The notes beneath the pieces were generated by a model. That model did not search any database and was not told the DNA's origin. It saw nothing but the letters and a program-made list of their open reading frames with translations. Below, piece after piece: positions 21,510 to 30,908 of a stretch of 64,000 nt of DNA (positions are counted from its first letter, which is position 1; the number at the start of each line of letters is the position of its first letter). Made by a program: the position numbers and the translations under genes. Origin of the DNA: Saccharothrix violaceirubra (GTDB lineage: Bacteria > Actinomycetota > Actinomycetes > Mycobacteriales > Pseudonocardiaceae); assembly GCF_014203755.1 (NCBI RefSeq), contig NZ_JACHJS010000001.1, positions 4,464,001-4,528,000 of the forward strand. Direction: 5' to 3'.

Positions 21510-21987
21510 GTACTGCGGGTGCCTGGCCCTGACCGCGATCGCGGACCTGACCCGCGAGCACGACCAGGTCGTCACACTGATCAGCCACATCCGCGCCGCG
21601 CACACAGGCGGTGACCTCGCCGCGATGGCCACCGCCGCGCGGCAGATCGCCGCGGTGCTCGGCCCGCACACCGCCGTGGAGGAACAGGGCCTGTTCCCGC
21701 CGCTGGCCGCCGAGTTCCCCGACCACATCGCCGACTTGACCGCCCAGCACCGGCACATCGAGAGTGCTCTCGGCGAGGCCACCGACGGGGTGCCTACCGA
21801 CCCGACCTGGCCGGCGCGGCTGCTCGACGCCCTACACCTGCTGCGCGAGCACATCCTCGCCGAGCAGGACGGTGTGTTCCCCGCCGCCCTGAGCAGCCTC
21901 GACACCGCCGACTGGGACGCCATCGAGGTGATCCGAGCCCGCGTCGGCACCACGGCCGCCGCCACGACACCGGCCTCCGCCGGGTAG
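21502..21987 (+). CDS. Hemerythrin HHE-domain protein
   Basis: A 161-residue four-helix protein that binds a di-iron centre through His and Glu residues: REHDQVV, GPHTAVEEQGLFPPL, TAQHRHIE and LREHILAEQDGVFP. The N-terminus MCEYCGC is the short cysteine motif common to actinomycete members. Related proteins sense or bind oxygen or nitric oxide, or repair iron centres damaged by NO. GTG 21502 overlaps the end of narK by 8 bases, so it is translated with narK. Position between the nitrate transporter and nitrate reductase suggests a part in NO or oxygen handling during nitrate respiration. Confidence 0.8.
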   Translation: MCEYCGCLALTAIADLTREHDQVVTLISHIRAAHTGGDLAAMATAARQIAAVLGPHTAVEEQGLFPPLAAEFPDHIADLTAQHRHIESALGEATDGVPTDPTWPARLLDALHLLREHILAEQDGVFPAALSSLDTADWDAIEVIRARVGTTAAATTPASAG

Positions 21988-22120
21988 ATCGACATGGAGG
22001 TCGACGTTCGGCCGACGCGGCCGGCGAAGCGATCTGCGACCCCGGCGGCCGGCAACTATGGTCGAACCCGGCCCTGTCGATCAACACTCCCTGCCCCGGA
22101 TTGCCAGGAGGACCCACCCG

Positions 22121-25100
22121 GTGAGCACTGACACTGATCCCACCACCACCTCCAGCCACGCCGGCCTGGACAACGACCTGACAGACGCCCTGGTCCGCAC
22201 CCGCCGATTCTTCACCCGCGCCGAGGTCTCCTCGGATCTGCGGACGTTGCACAAGATCGGCGGGCGGCAGGCGGACGAGTTCTACCGGGACCGGTGGAGC
22301 CACGACAAGGTCGTCCGCTCCACGCACGGGGTGAACTGCACCGGGTCGTGCTCGTGGAAGGTCTACGTCAAGGACGGGATCATCACCTGGGAGGCCCAGC
22401 AGACCGACTACCCCTCGGTCGGCCCGGACAGCCCCGAGTACGAGCCGCGCGGCTGCCCGCGTGGTGCGGCGTTCTCCTGGTACACCTACTCACCCACCCG
22501 CGTGCGCTACCCGTATGTGCGCGGTGTGCTGCTGGAGATGTACCGGGAAGCGAAGTCCCGCCTCGGCGACCCGGTGCTCGCCTGGGCCGACATCGTCGAA
22601 GACTCCGAGCGGGCCCGTCGCTACAAGGCCGCGCGTGGCAAGGGCGGGCTGGTTCGCGCGTCGTGGGACGAGGCGACCGAGATGATCGCCGCCGCGCACG
22701 TGCATACGATCAAGACCTACGGCCCGGACCGCGTCGCCGGGTTCTCCCCGATCCCCGCGATGTCGATGGTCTCGCACGCCTCGGGCGCCCGGTTCGTGTC
22801 GCTGCTGGGCGGGACGATGCTGTCGTTCTACGACTGGTACGCCGACCTGCCGGTCGCCTCACCACAGGTGTTCGGCGACCAGACCGACGTGCCCGAATCC
22901 GGGGACTGGTGGGACGCCGGCTATCTGATCATGTGGGGCTCCAACGTCCCGGTGACCCGCACACCGGACGCGCACTGGATGGCCGAGGCCCGCTACCGGG
23001 GCCAGAAAGTGATCGCGGTGTCCCCGGACTACGCGGACAACGTCAAGTTCGCCGACGAGTGGCTGGCCGCCCAGCCGGGCACCGACGGCGCGTTGGCGAT
23101 GGCGATGGGGCACGTGATCCTGCGTGAGTTCTTCGTGGACCGGCAGGTGCCTTACTTCCTCGACTACGTCAAGCGCTACACCGACCTGCCGTTCCTGATC
23201 CGGCTCGACGAACACGGGAACGTGCACCGGCCGGGGAAGTTCCTCACCGCCGCCGACCTCGCCGACCACGCGGGCGCGGAGAACGCGGCGTTCAAGACCG
23301 TCCTGCTCGACTCCGCCACCGGTGGCCCGGTCGTGCCCGGTGGCTCTCTCGGGTTCCGCTACGGGGAGCAGGGCGCGGGCCGCTGGAACCTCGACCTCGG
23401 TGAGGTCGACCCGCTGCTGTCGGTCCACGGCGACGAGGCGGTGGTCGTCGAGCTGCCGCGTTTCGACTCGGCCGGCGGCGCGGACGGTTCGATGGCCGTG
23501 TTGCGCCGCGGTGTACCGGTACGCCAAGTCGGCGGTCACCTCGTCACCACGGTGTTCGACCTGCTGCTCGCGCAGTACGGCGTGCACCGCGACGGCCTCC
23601 CCGGCGACTGGCCCACCGGGTACGACGACCCCGAACAGCCGTACACGCCGGCCTGGCAGGAAGCCATCACCGGCGTCCCCGCGCAGGCAGCGGCGCGGAT
23701 CGGGCGGGAGTTCGCCGCCAACGCGGAAGAGTCCCGCGGCCGGTCGATGATCATCATGGGGGCGGGCACCAACCACTGGTTCCACTCCGACACCATCTAC
23801 CGCGCCTTCCTGACGCTAACTACACTCACCGGCTGTCAGGGCGTCAACGGTGGCGGCTGGGCGCACTACGTCGGGCAGGAGAAGTGCCGCCCGATCACCG
23901 GCTGGTCCCAGCTCGCGTTCGGGCTGGACTGGTCGCGCCCGCCGAGGCAGATGATCCAGACCGCCTACTGGTACCTGCACACCGACCAGTTCCGCTACGA
24001 CCACTTCGGCGCCGACACCCTCGCCGCCGCCACCGCCGGCGGGCAGTTGGCGGGCAAGACCACCGCGGACGTGATCGCCCAGTCCGCGCGGATGGGCTGG
24101 ATGCCCTCCTACCCGACGTTCGACCGCAACCCGCTGGACCTGGCCGACGACGCGGAGCGGGCCGGCGTCCCAGTCGGCGAGCACGTGGTGAGCGAGTTGA
24201 AAGCCGAACGACTCCGATTCGCCTGCGAGGACCCGGACTCGCCGGAGAACTTCCCCCGCGTGCTCAGCATCTGGCGGGCCAACCTGCTCGGCTCCTCGGC
24301 GAAGGGCAACGAGTACTTCTTCAAACACCTGCTGGGCACCGACCACTCGCTGCGCGCGCAGGAGACCCCGCCGGAGGCGCGGCCGAAGGACGTGGTCTGG
24401 CACGACGAGGCGCCGGTCGGCAAACTGGACCTGCTGCTGTCCCTCGATTTCCGGATGACGAGCACCACGATCTTCTCCGACGTCGTGCTGCCCGCGGCGA
24501 CCTGGTATGAGAAGCACGACCTGAACACCACCGACATGCACCCGTTCGTGCACTCGTTCAACCCCGCCATCGCACCACCCTGGCAGACCCGCACCGACTG
24601 GGCCGCCTTCCAGGCCATCGCCCAGGTCTTCGGCACACTGGCGGAAAAGCACCTCGGGACGCGCAAGGACGTCGTGGCCACCCCGCTGCTGCACGACACC
24701 CCCGACGAACTGGCCACCCCGCACGGGCGAGTGCTGGACTGGAAGACCGGGGACTGCGAACCGATCCCCGGCGTCACCATGCCCAAGCTCACCGTGGTGG
24801 AGCGCGACTACACCGCGATCGCGGCCAAGATGGGGGCGCTGGGCCCGCTCGCGGACTCGCTCGGCGCCACCACCAAGGGCGTCACCTTCCAGGTGGAGCG
24901 GGAGGTGGAGTACCTGCGGCACAAGAACGGCGCCATCCGCGGCGGCCCCGCCGACGGCCGCCCGTCGCTGGTCCGCGACGTGCACGCCTGCGAGGCGATC
25001 CTCGCGCTATCCGGCACCACCAACGGACACCTCGCCACCCAAGGGTTCCGCACCCTCGAACAACGCACCGGCACCCAGCTGGCGGACCTCGCGGCCGAAC

Positions 25101-25837
25101 ACGAAGGCAAGCAGATCACCTTCGCCGACACCCAGTCAGCACCGGTCCCGGTGATCACCTCGCCGGAGTGGTCCGGCTCCGAGACAGGCGGTCGCCGGTA
25201 CTCGCCGTTCACCATCAACGTCGAACGCCTCAAGCCCTGGCACACCCTCACCGGCCGCCAGCACTTCTTCCTCGACCACGACTGGATGACCGAACTCGGC
25301 GAGAACCTGCCGGTGTTCCGACCACCGCTGAACATGCACGCCCTGTTCGACGAACCCCGCATCGGCGAACAGGGATCACTGGGCATTACCGTCCGGTACC
25401 TGACACCGCACTCGAAGTGGTCGATCCACTCCGAGTACCAGGACAACCTGTTCATGCTCAGCCTCTCCCGCGGCGGCCAGACCATCTGGATGTCCCAAGA
25501 GGACGCAGCGAAGATCGGCGTGCATGACAACGACTGGATCGAGGCGGTCAACCGCAACGGCGTCGTCGTCGCCCGCGCGATCGTCTCCCACCGCATGCCC
25601 GAAGGCACCGTCTACATGCACCACGCCCAGGACCGGCTCATCGACGTCCCGCGCACCGAAACCTCAGGCAAACGCGGCGGCATCCACAACTCCCTGACCC
25701 GGCTGCTGATCAAACCAAGTCATCTGATCGGCGGCTACGCGCAGCTGTCGTTCGCCTTCAACTACCTCGGGCCCACGGGCAACCAGCGCGACGAGATCAC
25801 CGTCATCCGCCGCCGCAACCAGGAGGTGCAGTACTGA
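22121..25837 (+). CDS. narG: Respiratory nitrate reductase alpha subunit
   Basis: NarG holds the molybdenum bis-MGD site and reduces nitrate to nitrite in the cytoplasm. The N-terminal iron-sulfur site is seen as HGVNCTGSCSWKVYV at about residue 70. GADTLAAATAGG and the Mo-pterin binding regions LPAATWYEKHDLNTTDMHPF and TPHSKWSIHSEYQDN follow the family order. Length 1238 aa is standard. Start GTG 22121 is placed by aggagg about nine bases upstream; an earlier in-frame start is not supported. Its TGA overlaps the narH ATG (TGATG). It assembles with NarH, NarI and the chaperone NarJ. Confidence 0.95.
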   Translation: MSTDTDPTTTSSHAGLDNDLTDALVRTRRFFTRAEVSSDLRTLHKIGGRQADEFYRDRWSHDKVVRSTHGVNCTGSCSWKVYVKDGIITWEAQQTDYPSVGPDSPEYEPRGCPRGAAFSWYTYSPTRVRYPYVRGVLLEMYREAKSRLGDPVLAWADIVEDSERARRYKAARGKGGLVRASWDEATEMIAAAHVHTIKTYGPDRVAGFSPIPAMSMVSHASGARFVSLLGGTMLSFYDWYADLPVASPQVFGDQTDVPESGDWWDAGYLIMWGSNVPVTRTPDAHWMAEARYRGQKVIAVSPDYADNVKFADEWLAAQPGTDGALAMAMGHVILREFFVDRQVPYFLDYVKRYTDLPFLIRLDEHGNVHRPGKFLTAADLADHAGAENAAFKTVLLDSATGGPVVPGGSLGFRYGEQGAGRWNLDLGEVDPLLSVHGDEAVVVELPRFDSAGGADGSMAVLRRGVPVRQVGGHLVTTVFDLLLAQYGVHRDGLPGDWPTGYDDPEQPYTPAWQEAITGVPAQAAARIGREFAANAEESRGRSMIIMGAGTNHWFHSDTIYRAFLTLTTLTGCQGVNGGGWAHYVGQEKCRPITGWSQLAFGLDWSRPPRQMIQTAYWYLHTDQFRYDHFGADTLAAATAGGQLAGKTTADVIAQSARMGWMPSYPTFDRNPLDLADDAERAGVPVGEHVVSELKAERLRFACEDPDSPENFPRVLSIWRANLLGSSAKGNEYFFKHLLGTDHSLRAQETPPEARPKDVVWHDEAPVGKLDLLLSLDFRMTSTTIFSDVVLPAATWYEKHDLNTTDMHPFVHSFNPAIAPPWQTRTDWAAFQAIAQVFGTLAEKHLGTRKDVVATPLLHDTPDELATPHGRVLDWKTGDCEPIPGVTMPKLTVVERDYTAIAAKMGALGPLADSLGATTKGVTFQVEREVEYLRHKNGAIRGGPADGRPSLVRDVHACEAILALSGTTNGHLATQGFRTLEQRTGTQLADLAAEHEGKQITFADTQSAPVPVITSPEWSGSETGGRRYSPFTINVERLKPWHTLTGRQHFFLDHDWMTELGENLPVFRPPLNMHALFDEPRIGEQGSLGITVRYLTPHSKWSIHSEYQDNLFMLSLSRGGQTIWMSQEDAAKIGVHDNDWIEAVNRNGVVVARAIVSHRMPEGTVYMHHAQDRLIDVPRTETSGKRGGIHNSLTRLLIKPSHLIGGYAQLSFAFNYLGPTGNQRDEITVIRRRNQEVQY

Positions 25838-27531
25838 TGCGCGTCATGGCGCAGATGGCCATGGTCATGAACCTCGACAAGTGCATCGGCTGCCACACCT
25901 GCTCGGTCACCTGCAAACAAGCATGGACCAACCGCTCCGGCGTCGAGTACGTCTGGTTCAACAACGTCGAAACCCGCCCAGGGCAGGGATATCCACGCAC
26001 CTACGAGGACCAGGAACGGTGGCGCGGCGGCTGGACGCTGGGCAAGCGCGGCAGGCTCAAGCTCAAAGGCGGCGGTCGGTTGCGCAAACTGCTGACCATC
26101 TTCTCCAACCCCAAGCTGCCCAGCATCAACGACTACTACGAGCCCTGGACCTACGACTACGACAACCTCACCAGCGCACCGCTGCAGGAACACACCCCGG
26201 TCGCCCGACCGCGATCGCTGATCAGCGGCGAACCCACCAAGATCACCTGGTCGGCCAACTGGGACGACAACCTCGGTGGCTCACCCGACCACGGCCACAA
26301 AGACCCACTGCTCAAAGGCATCGCCGACAAGGTGAAGTTCGAGTTCGAGCAGACCTTCATGTTCTACCTGCCCCGCATCTGTGAGCACTGCCTCAACCCC
26401 TCCTGCGCCGCGTCCTGTCCGTCGGGGGCGATCTACAAACGCAGCGAGGACGGCATCGTCCTAGTCGACCAGGACCGCTGCCGGGGCTGGCGGATGTGCG
26501 TGTCCGGCTGCCCCTACAAGAAGGTCTACTTCAACCACCGCACCGGCAAGGCCGAGAAGTGCACCTTCTGCTTCCCCCGCATCGAGGTCGGCATTCCCAC
26601 CGTGTGCGCGGAAACCTGCGTGGGCCGGCTGCGCTACATCGGGTTGGTCCTCTACGACGCCGACAAGGTCCTGGAAGCCGCGTCCACACCGGACGAGAAG
26701 GACCTCTATGAGGCGCAGCGGCAGGTGTTCCTGGACCCGCACGACCCCGTCGTGGCACGCGAGGCCGAACGCGCGGGCATCCCGCGTGACTGGATCGACG
26801 CCGCCCAGCGGTCCCCGATCTACTCGCTGATCAACACCTTCAAGGTGGCGTTGCCGCTGCACCCCGAGTACCGCACCATGCCGATGGTCTGGTACATCCC
26901 GCCGCTGTCACCCGTGGTGGACATCGTCCGGGACACCGGCCACGACGCCGAGGACCACGGCAACCTGTTCGCCGCGATCGAGGCGCTGCGGATCCCGGTG
27001 GAGTACCTGGCGCAGCTGTTCACCGCCGGGGATGTCGAGCCGGTGAACGCGGTTCTGCGCCGGCTGGCCGCGATGCGCTCCTACATGCGCGACATCAACC
27101 TCGGCCGCGAACCCAGAGAAGCCATCGCGACCAAGGTGGGCATGACCGGCGAGCAGGTCTACGACATGTACCGGCTGCTCGCCCTGGCGAAGTACGACGA
27201 GCGTTACGTCATCCCGCCCGCCCACGCCGAACAGGCCCACGGCCTGGAGGAACTGGCCACCGAGTGCAGCCTGGACTACGAGGGCGGTCCCGGCATGGGC
27301 GGCTCCGGGCCCTTCGGCGAGAGCTCCGGTGGGGTGTCGCCGATCGCGGTGGAGAACTTCCGGATGCTGCGCGATCGGCAGACCAGCGACACCATGGCTG
27401 CACCGGTGGACAAGGGCGCGCGGGTGAACCTGCTCAACTGGGACGGCAAGGGCCGCCCGGACGGGCTGTTCCCGCCGAAGGAACAGCCAGGCGGCGGGGA
27501 TCCGGCCGGTGAGGTGGACCCGAAGCCATGA
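25837..27531 (+). CDS. narH: Respiratory nitrate reductase beta subunit
   Basis: The electron-transfer subunit with four iron-sulfur clusters. Cysteine groups appear in order: CIGCHTCSVTCKQ at about residue 16, CEHCLNPSCAASCPSG, CRGWRMCVSGCPY and CTFCFPR, with the Trp in the third group that marks the [3Fe-4S] cluster of NarH. It passes electrons from NarI hemes to NarG. At 564 aa it is slightly longer than E. coli NarH because of a Gly/Pro-rich C-terminal tail. It overlaps narG by 1 base and narJ by 4. Confidence 0.95.
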   Translation: MRVMAQMAMVMNLDKCIGCHTCSVTCKQAWTNRSGVEYVWFNNVETRPGQGYPRTYEDQERWRGGWTLGKRGRLKLKGGGRLRKLLTIFSNPKLPSINDYYEPWTYDYDNLTSAPLQEHTPVARPRSLISGEPTKITWSANWDDNLGGSPDHGHKDPLLKGIADKVKFEFEQTFMFYLPRICEHCLNPSCAASCPSGAIYKRSEDGIVLVDQDRCRGWRMCVSGCPYKKVYFNHRTGKAEKCTFCFPRIEVGIPTVCAETCVGRLRYIGLVLYDADKVLEAASTPDEKDLYEAQRQVFLDPHDPVVAREAERAGIPRDWIDAAQRSPIYSLINTFKVALPLHPEYRTMPMVWYIPPLSPVVDIVRDTGHDAEDHGNLFAAIEALRIPVEYLAQLFTAGDVEPVNAVLRRLAAMRSYMRDINLGREPREAIATKVGMTGEQVYDMYRLLALAKYDERYVIPPAHAEQAHGLEELATECSLDYEGGPGMGGSGPFGESSGGVSPIAVENFRMLRDRQTSDTMAAPVDKGARVNLLNWDGKGRPDGLFPPKEQPGGGDPAGEVDPKP

Positions 27532-28181
27532 CCGTCACCGGCACCCACCGCGCCGCTGCCTGGCAGGTCCAGTCTCTGGCGATGAGCTACCCCGACGAGC
27601 AGTTCGTGGACCGGCTGCCGTTGCTGCGGGCCGCGGTCCGGACATTGCCGGAGCCGCTCGCCGCGCCGCTGACCGCGTTCTTCGACCACGTCGCGGCCAC
27701 CCCGCTGACCGACCTGGCCGCGGACTACGTGGCGACCTTCGACCACCGCAAGCGGTTCAGCCCCTACCTGACCTACTTCGCCTACGGCGACACCCGCAAA
27801 CGCGGCATGGCACTGCTGCGGTTCAAACACGCCTACCGCGCCGCAGGACTCGAACTCGACGACAGTTCCGACGGCGCTGAGCTGCCCGATCACCTCGCCG
27901 TTGTACTGGAGTTCGCCGCCACCGGTGACCCGGTCGTGGGGCAACGGCTGATGATCGAACACCGCGCCGGCCTGGAACTCATCCGCCTGGGCCTGCGCGA
28001 GACCGGCTCGCCGTGGGCGCACGTCCTGCAGTCCGTGTCGGCGACCCTTCCCCCACTGGGCCGCCACGAGCACGAGGCGGTCGCCCGCCTGGCTGCGGAA
28101 GGCCCGCCCGAGGAGGAAGTCGGTCTCGCGCCGTTCGCTCCTCCCGAGTACATGCCGCAACCGCAAGGAGGCCCCCGATGA
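27528..28181 (+). CDS. narJ: Nitrate reductase assembly chaperone
   Basis: NarJ binds the N-terminus of NarG and helps insert the molybdenum cofactor; it is not in the final complex. The 217-residue helical protein has the family core ADYVATFDHRKRFSPYLTYF followed by GDTRKRGMALL at about residues 64-95, and DDSSDGAELPDHLAVVLEF. The tail is Pro/Gly-rich. ATG 27528 overlaps the narH stop and its own stop overlaps narI, so all four nar genes are translationally coupled. Confidence 0.93.
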   Translation: MTVTGTHRAAAWQVQSLAMSYPDEQFVDRLPLLRAAVRTLPEPLAAPLTAFFDHVAATPLTDLAADYVATFDHRKRFSPYLTYFAYGDTRKRGMALLRFKHAYRAAGLELDDSSDGAELPDHLAVVLEFAATGDPVVGQRLMIEHRAGLELIRLGLRETGSPWAHVLQSVSATLPPLGRHEHEAVARLAAEGPPEEEVGLAPFAPPEYMPQPQGGPR

Positions 28182-28981
28182 CGCCCCCGACGACAGCGAC
28201 GGCGGCGACGACGCCGTGGCTCACGGCTCAGGAAGCGGGTACGACGTCGTCGAGCACACTGGACATCATGCTGTGGGTGGTGGTGCCCTACGTGTCCATC
28301 GCGGTGTTCATCGTCGGGCACGTATGGCGCTACCGCTACGACAAGTTCGGCTGGACCACCCGCTCCTCCCAGCTCTACGAGAACCGCCTGCTGCGGTTGG
28401 GAAGCCCGCTGTTCCACTTCGGCATCCTGCTCGTCGCCCTCGGCCACGTCGGCGGCCTGCTCGTGCCCAAGTCCTGGACCGAGGCGGTCGGGGTGAGCGA
28501 GAGCGTCTACCACGCCGTCGCCGTCGGGCTCGGCGTGCTGGCCGGGGTGTGCACGCTGGTCGGTGCGGCGATCCTGGTCTACCGTCGCCGCACCGTGGGA
28601 CCGGTGTTCTCGGCCACCACCCGCAACGACAAGATCATGTACGTGCTGCTCGTCGGCACCATCGTCCTCGGCCTCGGCACCACCGTGCTGGGCAACCTCA
28701 CCGACCACCCCCACGACTACCGCGAGTCGGTGTCACCGTGGTTCCGATCCATCTTCTACTTCCAGCCCGAACCCAGCCTGATGGCCGCCGCACCGCTCGG
28801 GTTCCAACTGCACGCGCTCGCCGCGTGGGCACTGTTCGCGTTCTGGCCCTTCAGCCGCCTGGTGCACGTGTTCTCCATGCCGCTGGGGTATCTCACCCGC
28901 CCCTACATCGTCTACCGCAGCCGCGACGAACGACAGTTGGGCAGCCGCGCGCCTCGACGCGGTTGGGAGCGAGCCCGATGA
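28178..28981 (+). CDS. narI: Respiratory nitrate reductase gamma subunit
   Basis: The membrane cytochrome b that takes electrons from menaquinol. Five hydrophobic helices run through the 267 residues. Heme-ligand histidines are placed as in the family: PLFHFGILLVALGHVGG in helix 2 and LHALAAWALFAFWPFSRLVHVFS in the last helix. A polar N-terminal stretch of about 25 residues (TATAATTPWLTAQ) precedes the first helix. ATG 28178 overlaps the narJ stop by 4 bases, and its own stop overlaps the downstream cupin gene by 4. Confidence 0.93.
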   Translation: MTPPTTATAATTPWLTAQEAGTTSSSTLDIMLWVVVPYVSIAVFIVGHVWRYRYDKFGWTTRSSQLYENRLLRLGSPLFHFGILLVALGHVGGLLVPKSWTEAVGVSESVYHAVAVGLGVLAGVCTLVGAAILVYRRRTVGPVFSATTRNDKIMYVLLVGTIVLGLGTTVLGNLTDHPHDYRESVSPWFRSIFYFQPEPSLMAAAPLGFQLHALAAWALFAFWPFSRLVHVFSMPLGYLTRPYIVYRSRDERQLGSRAPRRGWERAR

Positions 28982-29313
28982 ACAACCACACCACCGTCAC
29001 CGCGGTCGACGCCCTCGCACCGGAACTACTTGCCGAAGCGCGTCAGCACGCCTCACACCGGGCCGCCCGGACACTGGTGTCCGGAACCTCGCAACGAGCC
29101 ACGCTCATCGCCTTGACCCAGGGCGCTGAACTGGCCGAGCACGACTCACCGCCGGCCGCCACCCTCCACGTGATCACCGGAACGGTGCGCCTGCACACCC
29201 ACGACACCGAGTGGACGCTCGACAGCGGACATCTCGCGGTCATTCCGCCGCAGCGACACGGACTGGCCGCCCTCACCGACGCCGTCGTCCTGCTCACCGT
29301 CGCCCTCCGCTAG
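28978..29313 (+). CDS. Small cupin-domain protein
   Basis: A 111-residue protein with the double-stranded beta-helix fold: LAEHDSPPAATLHVITGTV corresponds to cupin motif 1 and LAVIPPQRHGLAALTDA to motif 2. Motif 1 has His but lacks the usual His-x-His pair. It may bind a metal or small effector. It is the last gene of the nar operon (ATGA overlap with narI), so it is likely made under the same conditions. Its role in nitrate respiration is unknown; cupins at this position occur in other actinomycetes. Confidence 0.7.
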   Translation: MNNHTTVTAVDALAPELLAEARQHASHRAARTLVSGTSQRATLIALTQGAELAEHDSPPAATLHVITGTVRLHTHDTEWTLDSGHLAVIPPQRHGLAALTDAVVLLTVALR

Positions 29314-29449
29314 TGCGATGACTACTCACGATCACCGGTTTGGCGACACGCCGTGGGATCAACAGTGGTCACCGCACCGTCGACGCCGCCTACCCTCGCA
29401 GGGCTCCCGCTAGGTTGGTGACGAACGCGATCCGGCCGTGAGGAGGTCT

Positions 29450-30012
29450 GGTGGTGCTTGACGATTCGGCCAAGGCGTTGATGACCTTCGGGATATCACG
29501 GCGTGCGGCGAAGGCCGCCTCGCGGCTGGTGCGCGGACAGTCACCACCTTGATGTGCTCGTTGCTTCCTCATGTCGAAAACAGCCCGGCACTAACGACCT
29601 TCGTCAAAGCGCAGGCCGGTCTCACTCCGGTGCTGCCCCAGCTGACCGGGAAAGTGGTTCCCCGCATGGTCGGCATGGAATCCCGGCCGAACTGGGCCAA
29701 CGTCGCCACGGTGCCGATGCTGTGGTTGGAGGCGATCACGAGTGAGCTAATCCCACGCTCGCTCGCCAACCTGGAGTTGGCTGGCCCGATGACCAATCAG
29801 CGGCCGACCCCGGTGGGCGAGCTGGTTGATGCCCGGCGCGACGATGGCCGCCGCGCCATGGAGCAGTTGGCCGAGCATGCCGGAGAGGAATCCGCTCACC
29901 GGATCAAGACCAGGTGGGCCGCGTGCTTGCCTTCACCGCCTACCGCACCGGGCAGGCATTGATCACCACAGCTGCGCTGGACCTCATCGACATAGCCGAA
30001 CGCGCACTCTAA
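29450..30012 (+). pseudogene. Broken gene of unknown function
   Basis: A frame from about 29549 reads protein-like (ALTTFVKAQAGLTPVLPQL, WLEAITSELIPRSLANLEL) until near 29910, after which it degenerates. A different frame then reads VGRVLAFTAYRTGQALITTA and ends at 30012, so one frameshift divides the gene. Before 29549 a third frame (VVLDDSAKALMTFGISRRA) may be an earlier part. The family is not recognised. It has no intact ribosome site and sits in a spacer between the nar operon and an oppositely oriented gene. Confidence 0.4.
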
Positions 30013-30271
30013 CCCATCCAACGACCCCACTCCTGGCACAAGCGGTTGCTGTGTCTTCGATGTGGTCCTTCGCCTCAGGCAAGGTCAAGAGTGGACCCGC
30101 ACCACCCTAAGATCACGCGCCCACCCGGCGTGCGCCGCCCACCCGGTGATCGTCAGCGGTCACCGCAGTAGCCAACCAGGCCAATCATCCTGTCCGACGA
30201 CCTCGCCCGCCAGGGCATGTCCGGCGCGGAGAACCCAAGGGCACACGCAGCTCGGCTGCCGGCTGGCCTGA
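30013..30271. other. Spacer without visible genes
   Basis: Between the broken gene and the next minus-strand gene nothing is seen beyond short unsupported frames. No hairpin or repeat stands out. Confidence 0.3.
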
Positions 30272-30694
30272 TCAGGCGGTAGCAGCCAACGGCGCATGCA
30301 GGCGACGCCCGGTCACCTTTTGGGTCTGGACGCGGATGAAATGGTCACGGCGGCCATCCACCCACGGCTGCAGCCACGTCCCGGCCACGTCCACGAGCTC
30401 GGCGACGTCGGTGATCAGGTTCGCGTGACCGACCACGGTCACGCTCCACCCGGTCCGCAGGTCGGGGTCGAGCTCGTCGGCCTGGAAGGCCACCACGATA
30501 TTGCCGGTCGCGGCGGCCAGCTTCGCGCCACCGGCAACCCGGATCACCACCTGCCCCCGATAGAGCCGGAAGTTCACCGGCTGCACCGCCGGCAGGGCAT
30601 CTTCGGTGAAGACCAGACGCCCCACCCGCACGGTCTGCAGCAGGCCCAGGCACTGCTCGCGGTCCAAGACCTCAAGCTGCTGTCGATCTGACAC
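30272..30694 (-). CDS. Pyridoxamine-5'-phosphate-oxidase-like (flavin/F420 split-barrel) protein
   Basis: A 140-residue split-barrel protein. LLQTVRVGRLVFTEDALPAVQPVNF and VVIRVAGGAKLAAATGN match the N-terminal half of the PPOX family that binds FMN or F420; SVTVVGHANLITD is the next strand. Such proteins are common next to DevS/DosS-type regulators in actinobacteria. The start is taken at GTG 30694; ATG/GTG further out would add residues without clear homology. It diverges from the truncated histidine kinase with about 210 bases between. Confidence 0.75.
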   Translation of the reverse strand: MSDRQQLEVLDREQCLGLLQTVRVGRLVFTEDALPAVQPVNFRLYRGQVVIRVAGGAKLAAATGNIVVAFQADELDPDLRTGWSVTVVGHANLITDVAELVDVAGTWLQPWVDGRRDHFIRVQTQKVTGRRLHAPLAATA

Positions 30695-30908
30695 GACGAC
30701 TCCACATACGCGACGGGACAACAATCACCCTTCGAGGATGCGCGCCGCGTCCCACTGCCGGTCAGGGCCAGAGGTCCCGCGCCGGGGAGCCAAGCGACAC
30801 CAACCACCCATGACCTGAGTTCGGTGCGCCGTGACCAGACAGACACCACGGCCGCTGTCGGCACCGCGTTATGGCGGTTCTACCGCGGGTAGCCATGATA
30901 GGACCGTC

